Under the pieces are notes generated by a model that had not been told where the DNA came from, ran no database searches, and saw nothing but the letters and a program-made list of their open reading frames with translations. Of a DNA stretch of 64,000 nt, positions 22,090-33,769 are shown in pieces. Made by a program: the position numbers and the translations under genes. The stretch is from the NCBI GenBank assembly GCA_020284085.1, contig JACEVL010005070.1, positions 321,501 to 385,500 on the forward strand, written 5' to 3'. Each line of letters opens with the position of its first letter. Position 1 is the first letter of the stretch. This DNA is from Aporrectodea caliginosa. Lineage: Eukaryota > Annelida > Clitellata > Crassiclitellata > Lumbricidae.

Positions 22090-23952
22090 TCAATTTCCTG
22101 AGTCTTTGAAGCTGCAACAGCAGTAGCAACAACAGCAACAGCGATGGCAGCACCAACCAACGATTCGACCTAAAGTATTGGTTATGCACGAATGTATGCA
22201 AGTTAGAACCAAAACTAAAGGTGAAGTGAATAGAACTCCATATCCCGCCCTTGTAAAAGAATTGTGTGTAATTGGAGGAAACTTACAGGACATTTGAAAG
22301 GTGGCAAAGAATACAATAGGAATCCCTACCACAATGACCTCGCTAACGATAACACAAAGTGTTATAACGGCGTATTGTCTGCAGCAGAGCTTCAGAATAG
22401 GGTCATCGCAGCATTGCTTGCACTTGAATTCGCGTGTACCTCCGATAGGCCTACTGCATCCGGTACAACAAATTTCTTTCAACACGCGAATAGGTACTAG
22501 ACAGCACAACATTCTGCAAAGATAGCGGAACCCATTACATCGTTTAGGACAACATTTTCGACAACATTCCGAACAGGATTTGCTATATCCACCCATTGCG
22601 GTTTTCTTGTTTGTATCATGATTCTGTTTATTCGTGGAAGGTTCTTGGTATCTATTTTTTCTGAATTCTTTAATCGAAGAGAAAACCACTTTTAAAGTCA
22701 AGAAAAGAATGCACAAAGACATGGAAACAGTCAGTTCCATTTTGTTCACTTTTTCACTTTCCTCCTGAGCAACTTTCGACGTGGTCATCGTAGCATTGTC
22801 AGAAATTTCAATTTCTTCTATTACAGCCTCGGAGATCCACCATATTGCCAGGATTGCAATTCGCAGAGCAAACATTGCAACGTGTTTACCGCAGTTGTAT
22901 AAGTACGCTTTGACCTGTCTGGACTCGGACTGTCCCGTTTTACAGCGACGAGCGAAATGTTCACAGTTCTCCATCAACGGATCGTAATTTGAATCAAACG
23001 CTTCTTGGGATTTCGAACCTTGTCTTAGAGTTTGTGCTTTTTTGCAGGACTCTGCGAATTTCTCTGCTCTCCTGGCGTTCCATTCTGTCCATTTAGAAGG
23101 GTAGCAACTGTCGTATTCGACTCTATACACATCGATTCCTCCCAGCAATTCTTTGGATTGTATTACTCTTGCGTCTTCTTCGTCAAATGTGTGTGAAATA
23201 ACGTCAATCCACACTTCAACTCCATTTCCGATCAAACGAGACCTTTCATTTGGTCTGTTAGGGTGCTCTTGCGATTCGCTTCTTCCGGTATAGATGGCGT
23301 GGTGCGAAATGCCATACCAACGACGAAACATGATTTCATCACCAGGTTTCAGATCATCGGCTTTTTCTATCACGGTAAGCGTATGGCTATTCGGCGTGTT
23401 TATTTCAAGCGACATTTCCTCACTACAATTAATACACTCCACCGAGCTGACAATCCCAAAGCGATCTAGCATTGCAGGCACAATGTCTGTTTCGTCATCC
23501 GCTTTGCAATTCACGTTGCAGCACAAAGTTTCAGTTGGGTTATGATATCGTAGAAAACGGAAGATATCTTTTTTGACATCAATATGCTCATCGAACATCC
23601 ACCACGGATCAACTTTCTTTGTCATGCCACAATTAGGCCTACGGCACGTCATACTTTTTATAATTCCAAAACGGTTTGCTTCGTATTGAACGATGTCTTC
23701 AGAACAATTTGCCTCACAGTGGCACCAGCGATCTTTACGTTGTAGAAAGGAGTGAATTTCTTTTGCCTGAATAGATAACGCTGAATTCCGATGTGTGTTT
23801 GTCGGTTGTCCGGCAGGATGTCTCACGGATTCGATATCCGAGTTCTGAGAATTGTCATCGATTCGTGAGTTGCTACTTTTCTTACCGTTCCCGAAAACGT
23901 TTTGTTGTGAGTCGACATTCGCAGCCACAGCACCAGTAATACTCTGCGCCAT
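22090..23952 (-). CDS. LRAT-domain multi-pass membrane protein, copy 1
   Basis: An intronless ORF of 620 codons. Residues 74-183 hold two related Cys-rich modules, each with a CxxNC-like pair, a DIV stretch, RFGI(I/V).S and a further Cys pair, resembling zinc ribbons. Residues 201-345 match the LRAT/HRASLS fold of the NlpC/P60 superfamily: LKPGDEIMFRRWYGISHHAI places catalytic His at 217, and MENCEHFARRC places the nucleophile Cys at 330. Family members are thiol acyltransferases or phospholipid acyl-hydrolases at membranes. Hydrophobic segments follow at about 356-377, 405-426, 526-551 and 570-592, and Cys clusters at 460-514 and 601-613 could be lipidated. The reaction here is inferred. It pairs with the copy at 28333-30168. 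Confidence 0.88.
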   Translation of the reverse strand: MAQSITGAVAANVDSQQNVFGNGKKSSNSRIDDNSQNSDIESVRHPAGQPTNTHRNSALSIQAKEIHSFLQRKDRWCHCEANCSEDIVQYEANRFGIIKSMTCRRPNCGMTKKVDPWWMFDEHIDVKKDIFRFLRYHNPTETLCCNVNCKADDETDIVPAMLDRFGIVSSVECINCSEEMSLEINTPNSHTLTVIEKADDLKPGDEIMFRRWYGISHHAIYTGRSESQEHPNRPNERSRLIGNGVEVWIDVISHTFDEEDARVIQSKELLGGIDVYRVEYDSCYPSKWTEWNARRAEKFAESCKKAQTLRQGSKSQEAFDSNYDPLMENCEHFARRCKTGQSESRQVKAYLYNCGKHVAMFALRIAILAIWWISEAVIEEIEISDNATMTTSKVAQEESEKVNKMELTVSMSLCILFLTLKVVFSSIKEFRKNRYQEPSTNKQNHDTNKKTAMGGYSKSCSECCRKCCPKRCNGFRYLCRMLCCLVPIRVLKEICCTGCSRPIGGTREFKCKQCCDDPILKLCCRQYAVITLCVIVSEVIVVGIPIVFFATFQMSCKFPPITHNSFTRAGYGVLFTSPLVLVLTCIHSCITNTLGRIVGWCCHRCCCCCYCCCSFKDSGN

Positions 23953-24169
23953 AGTTGTATTTGTTGTTGGCAGGCAGCTTATCCGTTATTATGAACTACG
24001 TAGACCAATGTTATAGAGAAAAGATGCTTGCTGTTTTTCTTTGCGTTAATTCTGCTGTGAGGATTAAAAACCGACTCTGTCTTTGGCTTAAACTGCGAAT
24101 AACCAGGATGCCCATTATGGATATTATGAGCTTAAACTACACTAGGCCCAGCTTAAGAGTTTGACTCAT

Positions 24170-25829
24170 TCGCAAGGGAGGCTCCACTAGCCATAATATT
24201 ATCACGGCCCCAGACCCACCCCTACCACATTCTACCGCTTATCAGTATGCAAAGCTCTGCGCCCGGTTGAAAATGACAGTGAAATGAATGCGATAATTAT
24301 TGTCTCCGGAATTTCCCTCCAACACGTCGAACATTCAATTAATACCGGTACAGCAACGGCTGCAGAGTCATGCGACTACCGCGTTCTTCCAAAAACACGG
24401 GGCTAACGAGGACTGCGAGGTAGGCCTAATTGGCACACCAGCGGTAGCAGGATCATAATTATGTGTGTGTAACAATGGCTAATTGTTGCACTCAAATGTG
24501 CGTTTATAGACGTTCACGTCAAACAACACCGGTATACCAAACATTCTTTGCAAGATCATTAACGTCAAGCAACATGAGTTATGTGTTTTTAAATGCATAC
24601 CTAATACCAGTCGTTCTTTATGCGTAGCCAGCCGTTTCGCCATTAGCATACATTAGTGTAGCTCAGAGCCTTAAACTGGGGTCTTCTAGCCTGACAGGTC
24701 CGTGTAATCACCGCGCCGGTGTCACGAAATCGAGTATCCCCATTAGAATTATATCCCCTTAGCGAAATGAAGTATCTGGCCGGTGTGGTGCGAGATCTTG
24801 TCCAGGGTGGAGATATGTCCGACTCCGCCCACCTCCGTTGGCAAGACAGTATCTGGCACGACATATGCGAGATATTGTCCGTGTGAAATAATGTCCGGAG
24901 AATAGGCTACAGTAAGACGACGTTTGAAGTATTGTGTTAACGTTTCAAGTATCGCATTAACGTAATATAAAAACGGCATGCAAGACAATATTTTTTATCA
25001 GGGAAGACTAGAAAGAAAGCAAAAAAGTTTGAGCAGTTTAATCATTATTGTAACGCGCGATGCTTGTCTTGCAGCGATGACGCGAGTTTAATTTTTAGAA
25101 ACAAATTCCCCGTGGTCGAAACTTTTTGTTGTTGTTGTGTTACATTAGGCCTACGTATCACTTACAATCAGCCTGTTACCCTGAAGCCAAGAGAGTCAGG
25201 TTATGGTAAGTAGCTGGGATTTACATTTTCCGCAGTCACCTGCAGGAACTGCGCTCTTGCGCCCGCAACCGTTCAGCCAGTCACTTGATCAGCCGACATC
25301 GTGAAGTATACGAAAGAAGTTGCTGGTCATATGAGCGGTATTTTAATTTTAGTTACAATACATATGTAGAAGACAGAGAGTTGATCAATGTTTAGCTAGC
25401 GTAAGAGGACAGCTAATTTGTATAAGTGGTTTAATTGTGTGTTGAATTGAAAGGACAACTATAGGACAACTATAGTAGCTATTTGAAAAATCTTCGGACT
25501 GTGCTTATGTGAATTGACACCCACGCACTACCAGTTAAAGTTGGTGATTAATTATAAAGGGAATATCACAGGACATATAAGTTAATTATTCTCTGTTTCA
25601 GATTGTTAAGAATGAACAATGCAACGTCGTGCGACAATGAGAGACAAACAATCAGTTCGTCAGCAATGACAAACCTGCAACGGATTCCTGAGAACGACGA
25701 GTTATGTTCCTTGCTAAAGCAAGAGAGGGAAGGTCAGAGTATAGTCGTTACATCAAAATAACAACGGCATACTGTTGTTTACTGTCCTTATCAACAGACA
25801 CGTTTCTATAAACTGATTAGAGTAATTAG
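24170..25829. other. Non-coding stretch
   Basis: The first part, to about 24300, continues the 5' flank shared with the second LRAT gene. Around 24770-24900 short GAGAT.TTGTCC motifs recur. No gene is supported. Confidence 0.5.
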
Positions 25830-26984
25830 CAGAGATGTTTCAAGTATTTGGATGTCAAGTACAGGTACTTAACTTAAGTTTCAAGAACAAGAACGTAATT
25901 GGTTCCTATTTGCACCTCTTAAGTGCAAATACAATTAATTTTTCTCAGGTATAAGTACGATCACAAGTACTTAGGTTATAATGGAAGAGCACGTAGTTAC
26001 CACAAGAACAAGGGGATATTTATTTTGTAACATTTAGGCCTGAAGGCTAAATCAACGATTTCTGTTCACTGGTCATGTCGTAAGACACATGCTATCATTT
26101 AGAATTGCTTTTGAGTTATATTATCTTTGTGAGCACCTTGCCATTCATATTCGATTCATATGGTTTTAGTACTAAACCGTCAAAAGTTAAATACAGATTC
26201 ATCAGGTTCGCTATAGATATAGGCACACTCAATGCTCTAAGCGTTGGTTCACAGTTTGTCGAGAACAGTTTTGCTGCATTTTCAGAATTCCGAATAATTG
26301 CCTTCATCAAGTCAATGTGACTCTTGATATTGAAATATGTTGTTAATTATTGCGATGATGGGGTGTTTGGCTTTGCCGGAGATCATGTGCTGTAGTGACA
26401 AAATATTGGTGCAGAAGGACTACACGACGGAGAGCATGCCAGATTTAGATGTTTTTACACCTGTTCCACCCTACCAAAGAAACTTGAAGTCGTAATGAAG
26501 ACAGCGTTGGCTATCTAGCTCATATACCGTATATTTGCATTAAAAACTTGTCACGCATGAAAAGTCTCAAGTGCCAGTGCGTTGGTCTCAAATAAAGTAA
26601 AAGTACATAAAACTGTACTCGAGTTCCACCCTGCCAAAGAAACTTGAAGTGGCAATGAGGAGAGCGTGGGCTATCTAGCTCATAATTATACCGTCTGTAT
26701 GCATTAAAAAACTGTTGTCACGCCTGAAAAGTCTCAAGTACCAGTGCGTTGGTCTCAACTAAAGAAAAGGTTCATAAAACTCTACTCGAGTTCAACCCTG
26801 CCAAAGAAACTTGAAGTCGTAATGAAGAGAGCGTGGGATATCTAGCTCATATACCGTATGTAGGCCTATGCATTAAAAAACTGTTTTCACGCATGAAAAG
26901 TCTCAAGTGCCATGCAGTGCGTTGGTCCCAAATAAAGTAAAGGTACATAAAGCTGAAGTACAAGGACCAAGTACAACATCTCTG
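25830..26984. mobile_element. hAT-like element with internal about 165-bp tandem repeats
   Basis: Ends CAGAGATGTTTCAAGTA and, inverted at the right, CAGAGATGTTGTACTT define 1,155 bp. The flanking 8-mers GTAATTAG and ACAGTTAG agree at 5 of 8 positions. Three internal units start at about 26463, 26623 and 26790 (GTTC.ACCCT.CCAAAGAAAC), each carrying GTACATAAAAC-like and CAGTGCGTTGGTC motifs. No coding sequence. Confidence 0.6.
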
Positions 26985-27271
26985 ACAGTTAGGCTACAAC
27001 TGAATTTTTTGTACGGGGCGCTATGTGGATCGATGTTCGCTTTTCCAATTAAGCCCTGAAACAACTCGGCAAGAACACTGTCATGGAAAACATTATCATT
27101 ACTTTGTAATTGTTCTCAAATGGGTGTATAACACCTTTTCAAGAGACACTAAATAGCACGCTCTACGTTAGTCTAAATGACGTTTAAGATCAACCTCAAC
27201 GAAACGTTCACCGATGAGCAAGCTGATAACGTTAGTGCTCAGATAACGAGAAATATACCACAGACGTTAAT

Positions 27272-27300
27272 TATTATGTATGTATGTATGTATGTATGTT
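27272..27300. repeat. (ATGT)n microsatellite
   Basis: A short run of ATGT units. Confidence 0.85.
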
Positions 27301-27416
27301 ACTAATAATAAAAATATTATTAATATTCGCAATGTTTGGAGTTCTTAAATTGCCTTGCGTCGAGAATGAGGAACAACGACCATGAAGTCTAATCTATAGC
27401 GCATGATTATCATCAT

Positions 27417-27418
27417 CC

Positions 27419-27487
<69 letters not shown>

Positions 27488-27503
27488 CCACCACCACCAA
27501 CAC

Positions 27504-27537
<34 letters not shown>
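27417..27537. repeat. (ATC)n microsatellite
   Basis: A pure ATC array with a short ACC segment near 27486-27500. Its complement reads as poly-Met, an artefact. Confidence 0.97.
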
Positions 27538-27540
<3 letters not shown>

Positions 27541-27579
27541 GTACTAATACTGCTACTACTTACTACTACTTAATGGTAC

Positions 27580-27720
<141 letters not shown>

Positions 27721-28332
27721 TACAGCAGTTTTACTTAGAGCCCTTCAAGGTTGTCTACTCAGTAGCGTTTGATGGCCTCAGGAGAAGAGGAAGCGTCCTG
27801 ACATAATTTCGAGCCACCAGATCTGTGCATGACAGGAATTCGCCAGTATTCGCAGGCAAAACAACGCTCCAAGTAATCACGGACATGAGCAGAAATGGGA
27901 TTGCTTTGCGTCCGTAACCCTCGTAAATCGTATATCTTAAATTTATTAAGTCAACACTACTTAGCAATGTCTTCGAAATGTACAAAGCATAAGCACGCAT
28001 CGTTTAAGTTATTAGTCCGGTAAATAAGAATTTCAAAATAAATGTACGCATTTGCAAATAATACTTTCTTAAAATTCTACACAGTTATTAATATTTTATA
28101 TATCAATCACAATCCTCTAAATATATATGAAATCTATCCTAAAAATAAATTGTTTAATAGAAATTCCTCTCAATGCGTTCCAAAATCGCTGCTGCCCTAT
28201 AGGCTTATGTTAAGATCTAGGTACATAGCCTACGCGATTTAAATTGAAGGGTAAACAGCAGCTTTGAAACAACATGGCAACATTGATTAAGAGTAACTTG
28301 ATTAAACAAAAGGAATTTTCCCAGTAATTCTG

Positions 28333-30168
28333 TCAATTTCCAGAATTTTTGAAACCGAAACAACAAAAGCAACAACAGCAAAAGCGATGGCAGCAACAGC
28401 CAATGACCCGACCTAAACAATTGGTTATGCACGAATGCAAAAAAGATAAAAACAAAACTAGCGGAAAAGTGAATAGAAATCCATATCCCGCCCGAGCCCC
28501 AGAATCGTATGTAATAGCATAAAACTTACTGTACAGTTGAAAGATGGCAAAGAATGCAATAGGAATTCCTACCACAATAACCTCGCTTACGACAACACGA
28601 AGTATGATAACGACATATTGCGTGCAGCAGAATTTCATAATAGGATCATCGCGACATTGCAAGCACTCGTTTGAACATCCGGCACAAAATACAGTATAAT
28701 AAAATTCCTTGCACAAGCGAAAAGGTACTAGACAGCACAACATTCTGCAAAGATAACGGAAACCATTACATCGTTTAGGACAACATTTGCAACAACATTC
28801 TGAACAAGATTTGCCATATCTACCTATTGTCGTTTTCCTGTTTGTATCATGGTTCTGTTTATTCTTCGACGATTCTTGGTATCTAATTTTTCTGCATTCT
28901 TGAATTGAGGATAAAACCACTTTTATAATCAGAAAAAGGATGCATAAAGATGTGGCAACAATCACTTCCATTTTGTTCACTTGCTCACTTTCCTCGTGAA
29001 CAAATTTCAACGTGGTCATCGTAGGATTGCCAGAAATGTCTACGTCTTCTATTGCAGCCTCGGCTATCCACCATGTTGCCAGGATTGCAACTCTCAGAGC
29101 CAGCATCGCAATGTTTGTACCGCAGTTGTATAAGCACGCCTGGACCTGTCTTGACTCGGACTGTCCCGTTTTACAGCGCCGAGCGAAATGTTCACAGTTC
29201 TCCATCAACGGATCGTAATTTGAATCAAACGCTTCTTGGGATGTCGAACCTTGTCTAAGAGCTTGAGCTTTTTTGCAGGACTCTGCGAATTTCTCTGCTC
29301 TCTGGGCATTCCATTCTGTCCATTTCGGAGGGTAGCAACTGTCGTATTCGACTCGATACGTATCGATGCCTCCCAGCCATTCACCGGTTTGTATTACTCT
29401 TGCGTCTTCTTCGTCAAACGTGTGTGAAATAACGTCTAGGAAATCCTCTGAGATCCGACAACAGCTGCTATTGCAACACCCTTTATCTTTTTTCTTTGGT
29501 TCTTTTTTTCCGAGATAGATGGCGTGATGCGAAATGCCATACCAACGACGAAACATTATTTCATCACCAGGTTTGAGACCATCGGCTTTCTCTATCAGGG
29601 TGAGCGTATGGCTATTCGTTCCGTTGATTTCAAACGACATTTCCTCACCACACTTAATACATCCTACCGAGCTGACAATCCCAAAGCGATCTTGCTTTGC
29701 AGGCACAATGTCTGCTCGGTCATTTGCTTTACACTCCTCGTTGCAGCAAAGAGTTTTAGTTGTGTTGTGATACCGCAGAAAACGGTAGATTTCTTCTTTG
29801 ACATCGGTGTACTCATCGAACATCCAATACGGATTTACCTTCATTATCTCTTTACATTTTTCGCATTTCATACTGCTTATATTCTGAAAGCAGTTATTAT
29901 CTCGTAGGTAGCCGTATTCTGATTTATTTGGGCCTAAATCACAGAGGCAGAAGAAAGCATTATTTTTGTCAGTACGATTAAAGAAGGAGTGAATTTTTAA
30001 ATTCTGATCCCGTATTACTTTTGTTGTCCCTTCTGTAGGATTTTCTGTCGAAGAAACTTGATTGGTTTGTGAGTCGCTCCTTTCTGGACCGTTCCGGGAA
30101 TCGTTTTGTTCTGAGTCGTCAGATGGAACCACGGTATCGGTAAATGACGCATTTATATTACCTGCCAT
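28333..30168 (-). CDS. LRAT-domain multi-pass membrane protein, copy 2
   Basis: An intronless ORF of 611 codons, paralogous along its whole length to the gene at 22090-23952. The LRAT core runs about 198-340, with catalytic His214 in GISHHAIYLG and nucleophile Cys325 in MENCEHFARRC. The N-terminal Cys modules are present at about 74-176, although the first (CLCDLGPNKSEYGYLRDNNC) has diverged more than the second. A loop after the catalytic His differs: here residues 221-237 are Lys-rich and hold a CCNSSCC cluster. Transmembrane segments and the Cys-rich tail are conserved. The intact frame and catalytic residues suggest both copies are functional. Substrate is unknown. Confidence 0.88.
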   Translation of the reverse strand: MAGNINASFTDTVVPSDDSEQNDSRNGPERSDSQTNQVSSTENPTEGTTKVIRDQNLKIHSFFNRTDKNNAFFCLCDLGPNKSEYGYLRDNNCFQNISSMKCEKCKEIMKVNPYWMFDEYTDVKEEIYRFLRYHNTTKTLCCNEECKANDRADIVPAKQDRFGIVSSVGCIKCGEEMSFEINGTNSHTLTLIEKADGLKPGDEIMFRRWYGISHHAIYLGKKEPKKKDKGCCNSSCCRISEDFLDVISHTFDEEDARVIQTGEWLGGIDTYRVEYDSCYPPKWTEWNAQRAEKFAESCKKAQALRQGSTSQEAFDSNYDPLMENCEHFARRCKTGQSESRQVQACLYNCGTNIAMLALRVAILATWWIAEAAIEDVDISGNPTMTTLKFVHEESEQVNKMEVIVATSLCILFLIIKVVLSSIQECRKIRYQESSKNKQNHDTNRKTTIGRYGKSCSECCCKCCPKRCNGFRYLCRMLCCLVPFRLCKEFYYTVFCAGCSNECLQCRDDPIMKFCCTQYVVIILRVVVSEVIVVGIPIAFFAIFQLYSKFYAITYDSGARAGYGFLFTFPLVLFLSFLHSCITNCLGRVIGCCCHRFCCCCFCCFGFKNSGN

Positions 30169-30590
30169 TGTTGGCTATGTTGTTGGAGATATGGCAGCTT
30201 ATCCGTTAGTATGTACTACGAAGAAGTTATAGAGGAAAGAGGCTCGCTCCTTTTATGTGTTACTTCAGCTGTGAGGATTGCAGACCGGCTGTGCTGTTGG
30301 CGTAACTGCGAATAACCACGACGCTCATTATCGATTTCATGATCGTTAGCTACGCTAAGCCTATCCTGAGAGTTTGCCACATGCGCAACGGAGACCGCTA
30401 GTCCTATCACTGCCCCACACCGCACCCCAACCACTTCCTTCCGCGTGTTAGAATGCATAACTTCTGCGTTCAGTTGAAAATGAAAGTGAAATTAAAGAAA
30501 ATGGCCAAAACGTCTTCTGAGTTCTGAACCACTGAAAACCCTTGTTATGCTATGTTATGTCAATGAATGAAACTAACAACATATTGTATT
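30169..30590. other. 5' flank of LRAT gene 2, duplicated
   Basis: The sequence just upstream of the ATG (GGCAGCTTATCCGTTAGTAT) matches the same position at gene 1 (about 23970-23990), and similarity continues to about 30480. The duplication therefore includes 5' flanking, possibly promoter, sequence. I see no clear TATA box. Confidence 0.5.
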
Positions 30591-30591
30591 T

Positions 30592-30775
30592 TATCTATCA
30601 ATTTATATAGCGCCTCTCGCAGTGCACACCAATCTGAGGCGCTCCCAGTGCGAAAGACCCAGAGAAGAGAAAGAGGTCTTCAGACAACGAAAAGAGGCAC
30701 TTGGCCCAACAGTTAATAAACATGAACGTGTCAAAAGAGGAAGGAAGTTCCACAGTGCAGGGCCAATGAAGGCAA
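30592..30775 (-). mobile_element. LINE 3' tail fragment (minus)
   Basis: An inverted copy of the tail seen at 9037-9240: hairpin GGGAGCGCC...GGCGCTATATAAATTG and the preceding C-terminal coding region. Confidence 0.75.
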
Positions 30776-31032
30776 TATATCATCAAATTACCTACAGAAA
30801 GTGAAAATGCCAGCTTTTTATGGCGATTTAACTTAAGTCTACGTATGCTAGCGTAGGCCTAATAGCGCTGCAACTGAAACTGGTAGCTGCTTAATTACAA
30901 CCGAAGCATGATGATGAAACTGTTTTGGAATTCGGCGATGAGTAACAGACAACGAATTGTGTTCAGTAACCGTTACTTGCAGACTGCAGAGTCGGATTCA
31001 TGTCTAATCAAGGACTATACATTAATACGATT

Positions 31033-31033
31033 T

Positions 31034-31067
<34 letters not shown>

Positions 31068-31470
31068 TATTTTTGTAACCATTAGAAGAGAAAAAAGAAC
31101 AATGAAACAGTAAGGCAACGGTTTGACATATACTGGCTACATGGAGGCCCAGAAGGGATCATGGATCCCGCTAAATAGGGACACCTAAACATGTAAAAAA
31201 AATACAGATATATAGGGAAAGAAAGACAGTCAATGATACTTAGAGTAGAGTAAGCCTTGGGCTCAAAAAACAAACAAGCAGAAGACATACGAATGCTATG
31301 CGAGCATGGCCCTTGTCAACCAGGCCGCAACCCCAAACCATTTCAGGTTTCTTCAGATGACTTTGGAAGAAAGTTTCAAAAACTTCATGGTACACCAAAA
31401 AGAATGAAAAATGAGATATCAAACAGGAAAGAAATTGGGTTGTTTTTCTTCAACAAGTGATTGATTGATC
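31033..31470. repeat. Sequence bounded by (AATC)n tails
   Basis: An (AATC)n run at 31033-31065 is followed by about 400 bp without coding sequence and then GATTGATTGATC at about 31458. This looks like a short retroelement 3' fragment, but I cannot assign it. Confidence 0.35.
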
Positions 31471-31592
31471 AGTGAATACAATATAAGGGTGTAAGCCTGT
31501 AAGGCGTGTAGAATGCTGACGTCGTGTTATTACGGCAGACCGCATGTGCGTTATGGAACTTTAATAACATCATAATGCTCTGTTATACCTAC

Positions 31593-31864
31593 AGATTTCT
31601 GGATGAACTAATGAGCATTTCTTTCGAATATAATATCTTTGCATAGCGCGCCTTATTTGCATAATTCACATCCACCGTATTACCCAAGTTATGAAGCTCT
31701 AATCCTAAACTCCTACACAGCGTCATCGCCTGTTGAAGTTCGATGTATGTAGGCCCTACGCTCAAAAGACATTGAGTGTAGTGTTTTTGAAGTACTTGAA
31801 GTGCCCTACCTCTCAAAAGCGCTTCTCTTTGTTTGTTATTTAAATCAGAAGCACGCAGGCTAGA
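31593..31864 (-). CDS. Weak candidate exon, unknown protein
   Basis: The minus strand has an acceptor-like CCGAGCGTCCAG at 31865 and then 90 open codons rich in Leu/Arg/Gln (for example LLRGRALQVLQKHYTQCLLS), ending at a donor-like CT|GTAGGT (31592). The helical, non-repetitive composition differs from LINE ORFs around it. I recognise no family; it may be part of a mobile element. Confidence 0.25.
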
Positions 31865-31959
31865 CTGGACGCTCGGAGAGTACAGGATAAGATACAATAA
31901 GATAAGATAAGAAAATTCTTTAATTGACCAATTACTATCCGCATTTTGGTGTACATACA

Positions 31960-32605
31960 TGGTAATATATGGTAATACACCTACACCTGGTAGCCGAGAC
32001 CTTCCCCATATTGCCTTCTCGCTTACTGTTCGTGACCTTGGGGTGACACTTGATCAAGAACTTAGTCTTTCGCAGCACGTCAACCTGGTCACACGAAGCT
32101 GTTACTACCAGCCCGTCAGTTGCGTGCTTTCCTGCGGTCCTTCTCCCATGATGCTGCTGTGGTACTTGTCAACGCCTTCGTCACCAGCAGAATTGATCAT
32201 TGTTGCTCTGTTCTTGCTGGTCAACCATCTGGCTTAATAGGGCGTCTTGACCGGGCACTTGTCTGGCGGTATCTCACTGGTAGTGCTCCGTCCTACTTAT
32301 CTGATCTCTGTCGCCCGGTTTCCGACTTAGCCTCTAAGCTCTGCGCTCTTCGGCTAAGGGGGAGCTACTAGTCCCTCGGACCCGCTTCTCGGTCAGACAG
32401 CGTCGAGCTTTTTCGGTTGTTGGCCCCTCCACTTGGAATGGGCTTTCCTTGCGTTACGCTTACTGCCCCTGAATAATTTGCCTGCTTTCTACCAACTGCT
32501 AAGTGCTTTCTGTTGGGCCGTGGCTGGGTTGGGAGCGCCTGTGAGTAGCCTTCTTGAAGAGGCGCTATATAAATCTCCGGAATGAATGAATTAATGAATA
32601 AATAA
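31960..32605 (+). mobile_element. LINE C-terminal RT region and 3' tail
   Basis: Plus-strand frames give VRDLGVTLDQELSLSQHVN, then LVNAFVTSRIDHCCSVL, then an ALVWRYLTGSAPSYLSDL block, then the tail hairpin GGGAGCGCC...GGCGCTATATAAATC and (GAAT)n. This is the C-terminal half of a CR1/L2/Jockey-like ORF with frameshifts and an internal deletion. Confidence 0.82.
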
Positions 32606-33640
32606 ACATACATCACCAATAGAGCTAATAAAGACAGTGAAATCTTCTAAAATCACACATTTTATCCTAAATCCAAGATCACATAATTATATCATCCTAA
32701 TTATGAAAGTTTTTCTCATCATGCCATCTGCCGGAGGGATTGTGCGGTTATGGGCGCGTGGGCGTAGGTGGTAGAAGACGTCTTTGACTGGCGGGAGCAG
32801 GTCATGCAGTACATGACCCCATCAACCAAGACAGCAGTAAAGATTGGGACCCCGTCCTTATCGCGCAGGATAAAAGCGCGCCGTCAAAAGAGCGAACCGT
32901 TGACAGCGCGCAGGATAAAGCGCGCCTACAATATCGCGCATCCATCAAGACGCAGAGACATAATTATAAAATTGAAGAAACTCTTGTGTAATTAGTATGA
33001 CGATAGCGCTAACAACGGAAAAAACATATGTCAAATGAAGTGAAGTTATGTGAAACAGTAAATAGCTTATGGCTCATGTTTGTTAAGTGTTAGTTCACTA
33101 ATTAGTGTTTGTTTAGTTGTCCGTCGGTTAATTCTGATGTAGGCCTACATGGATTTCGATGCCTCAGGCTGTCAACATCCGGCTCAATAACGCTCGATCA
33201 TAATCTCTTCGTGATCCTGCTCCTTGAAAAAGTGGGCAACGAGCTTGTACACAGATGTATGAAGACAGTCTGCTGTCAGCTGAAACGCCCGATGCAAGGC
33301 ATCAACTCATGGGCGTATTTAGGGGACTTTCGGGGTTCAAACCCCCCCAAATAAGTTTCAGAATTTTTTAAAATGCTTTGAAATGTGAAATACCAAAAAA
33401 CTTTGATTTTTGCGACCATTTCCAATGGAAAACCCTCCCTGAAATCTTAAAACCCCCTCCGAAATGTTTTCCATGCGAGGCTCAACCGAATTATTAGCGC
33501 GTGGTAAACTGTTGTTTAAACGGTCGCGCATGTTCCACAGGCTAATAGGAAATCTCTTTCTACTATCATGTCTTCTCATTCTAGAAAGCTAATTTAATTT
33601 GTTGACTAATTATTTGTTGACAAACCGTATAACCGTATAA
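32606..33640. other. Mostly non-coding stretch
   Basis: At 33306-33350 a GGGCGTATTTAGGGG segment with GGGG/CCCC runs resembles one end of a MITE, but no partner end was found. A minus-strand reading near 33190-33300 gives an open helical peptide (LTADCLHTSVYKLVAHFF) ending in a stop; I cannot assign it. Confidence 0.4.
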
Positions 33641-33769
33641 AACAAGGATCCTGAGTGGCCGAGTGGGTTTGTAGCCTGCTCGTCACGCCGGCGCCCCGGG
33701 TTCGCTTCCCGGTCGGATCGGTTTATCAGAGATTAATTTCTCGGATCTTTACTGCGGGTGGCTCGGTCG

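Noticed and set aside
31082..31460. ORFs on both strands in the (AATC)n-bounded segment
   Set aside because: No family features, low complexity, and no splice context.
33190..33320. A minus-strand PCIGRF string that could be the missing P450 haem loop
   Set aside because: The FxxGxR residues before Cys are absent, the frame stops after three residues, and no splice sites or meander motif are present.
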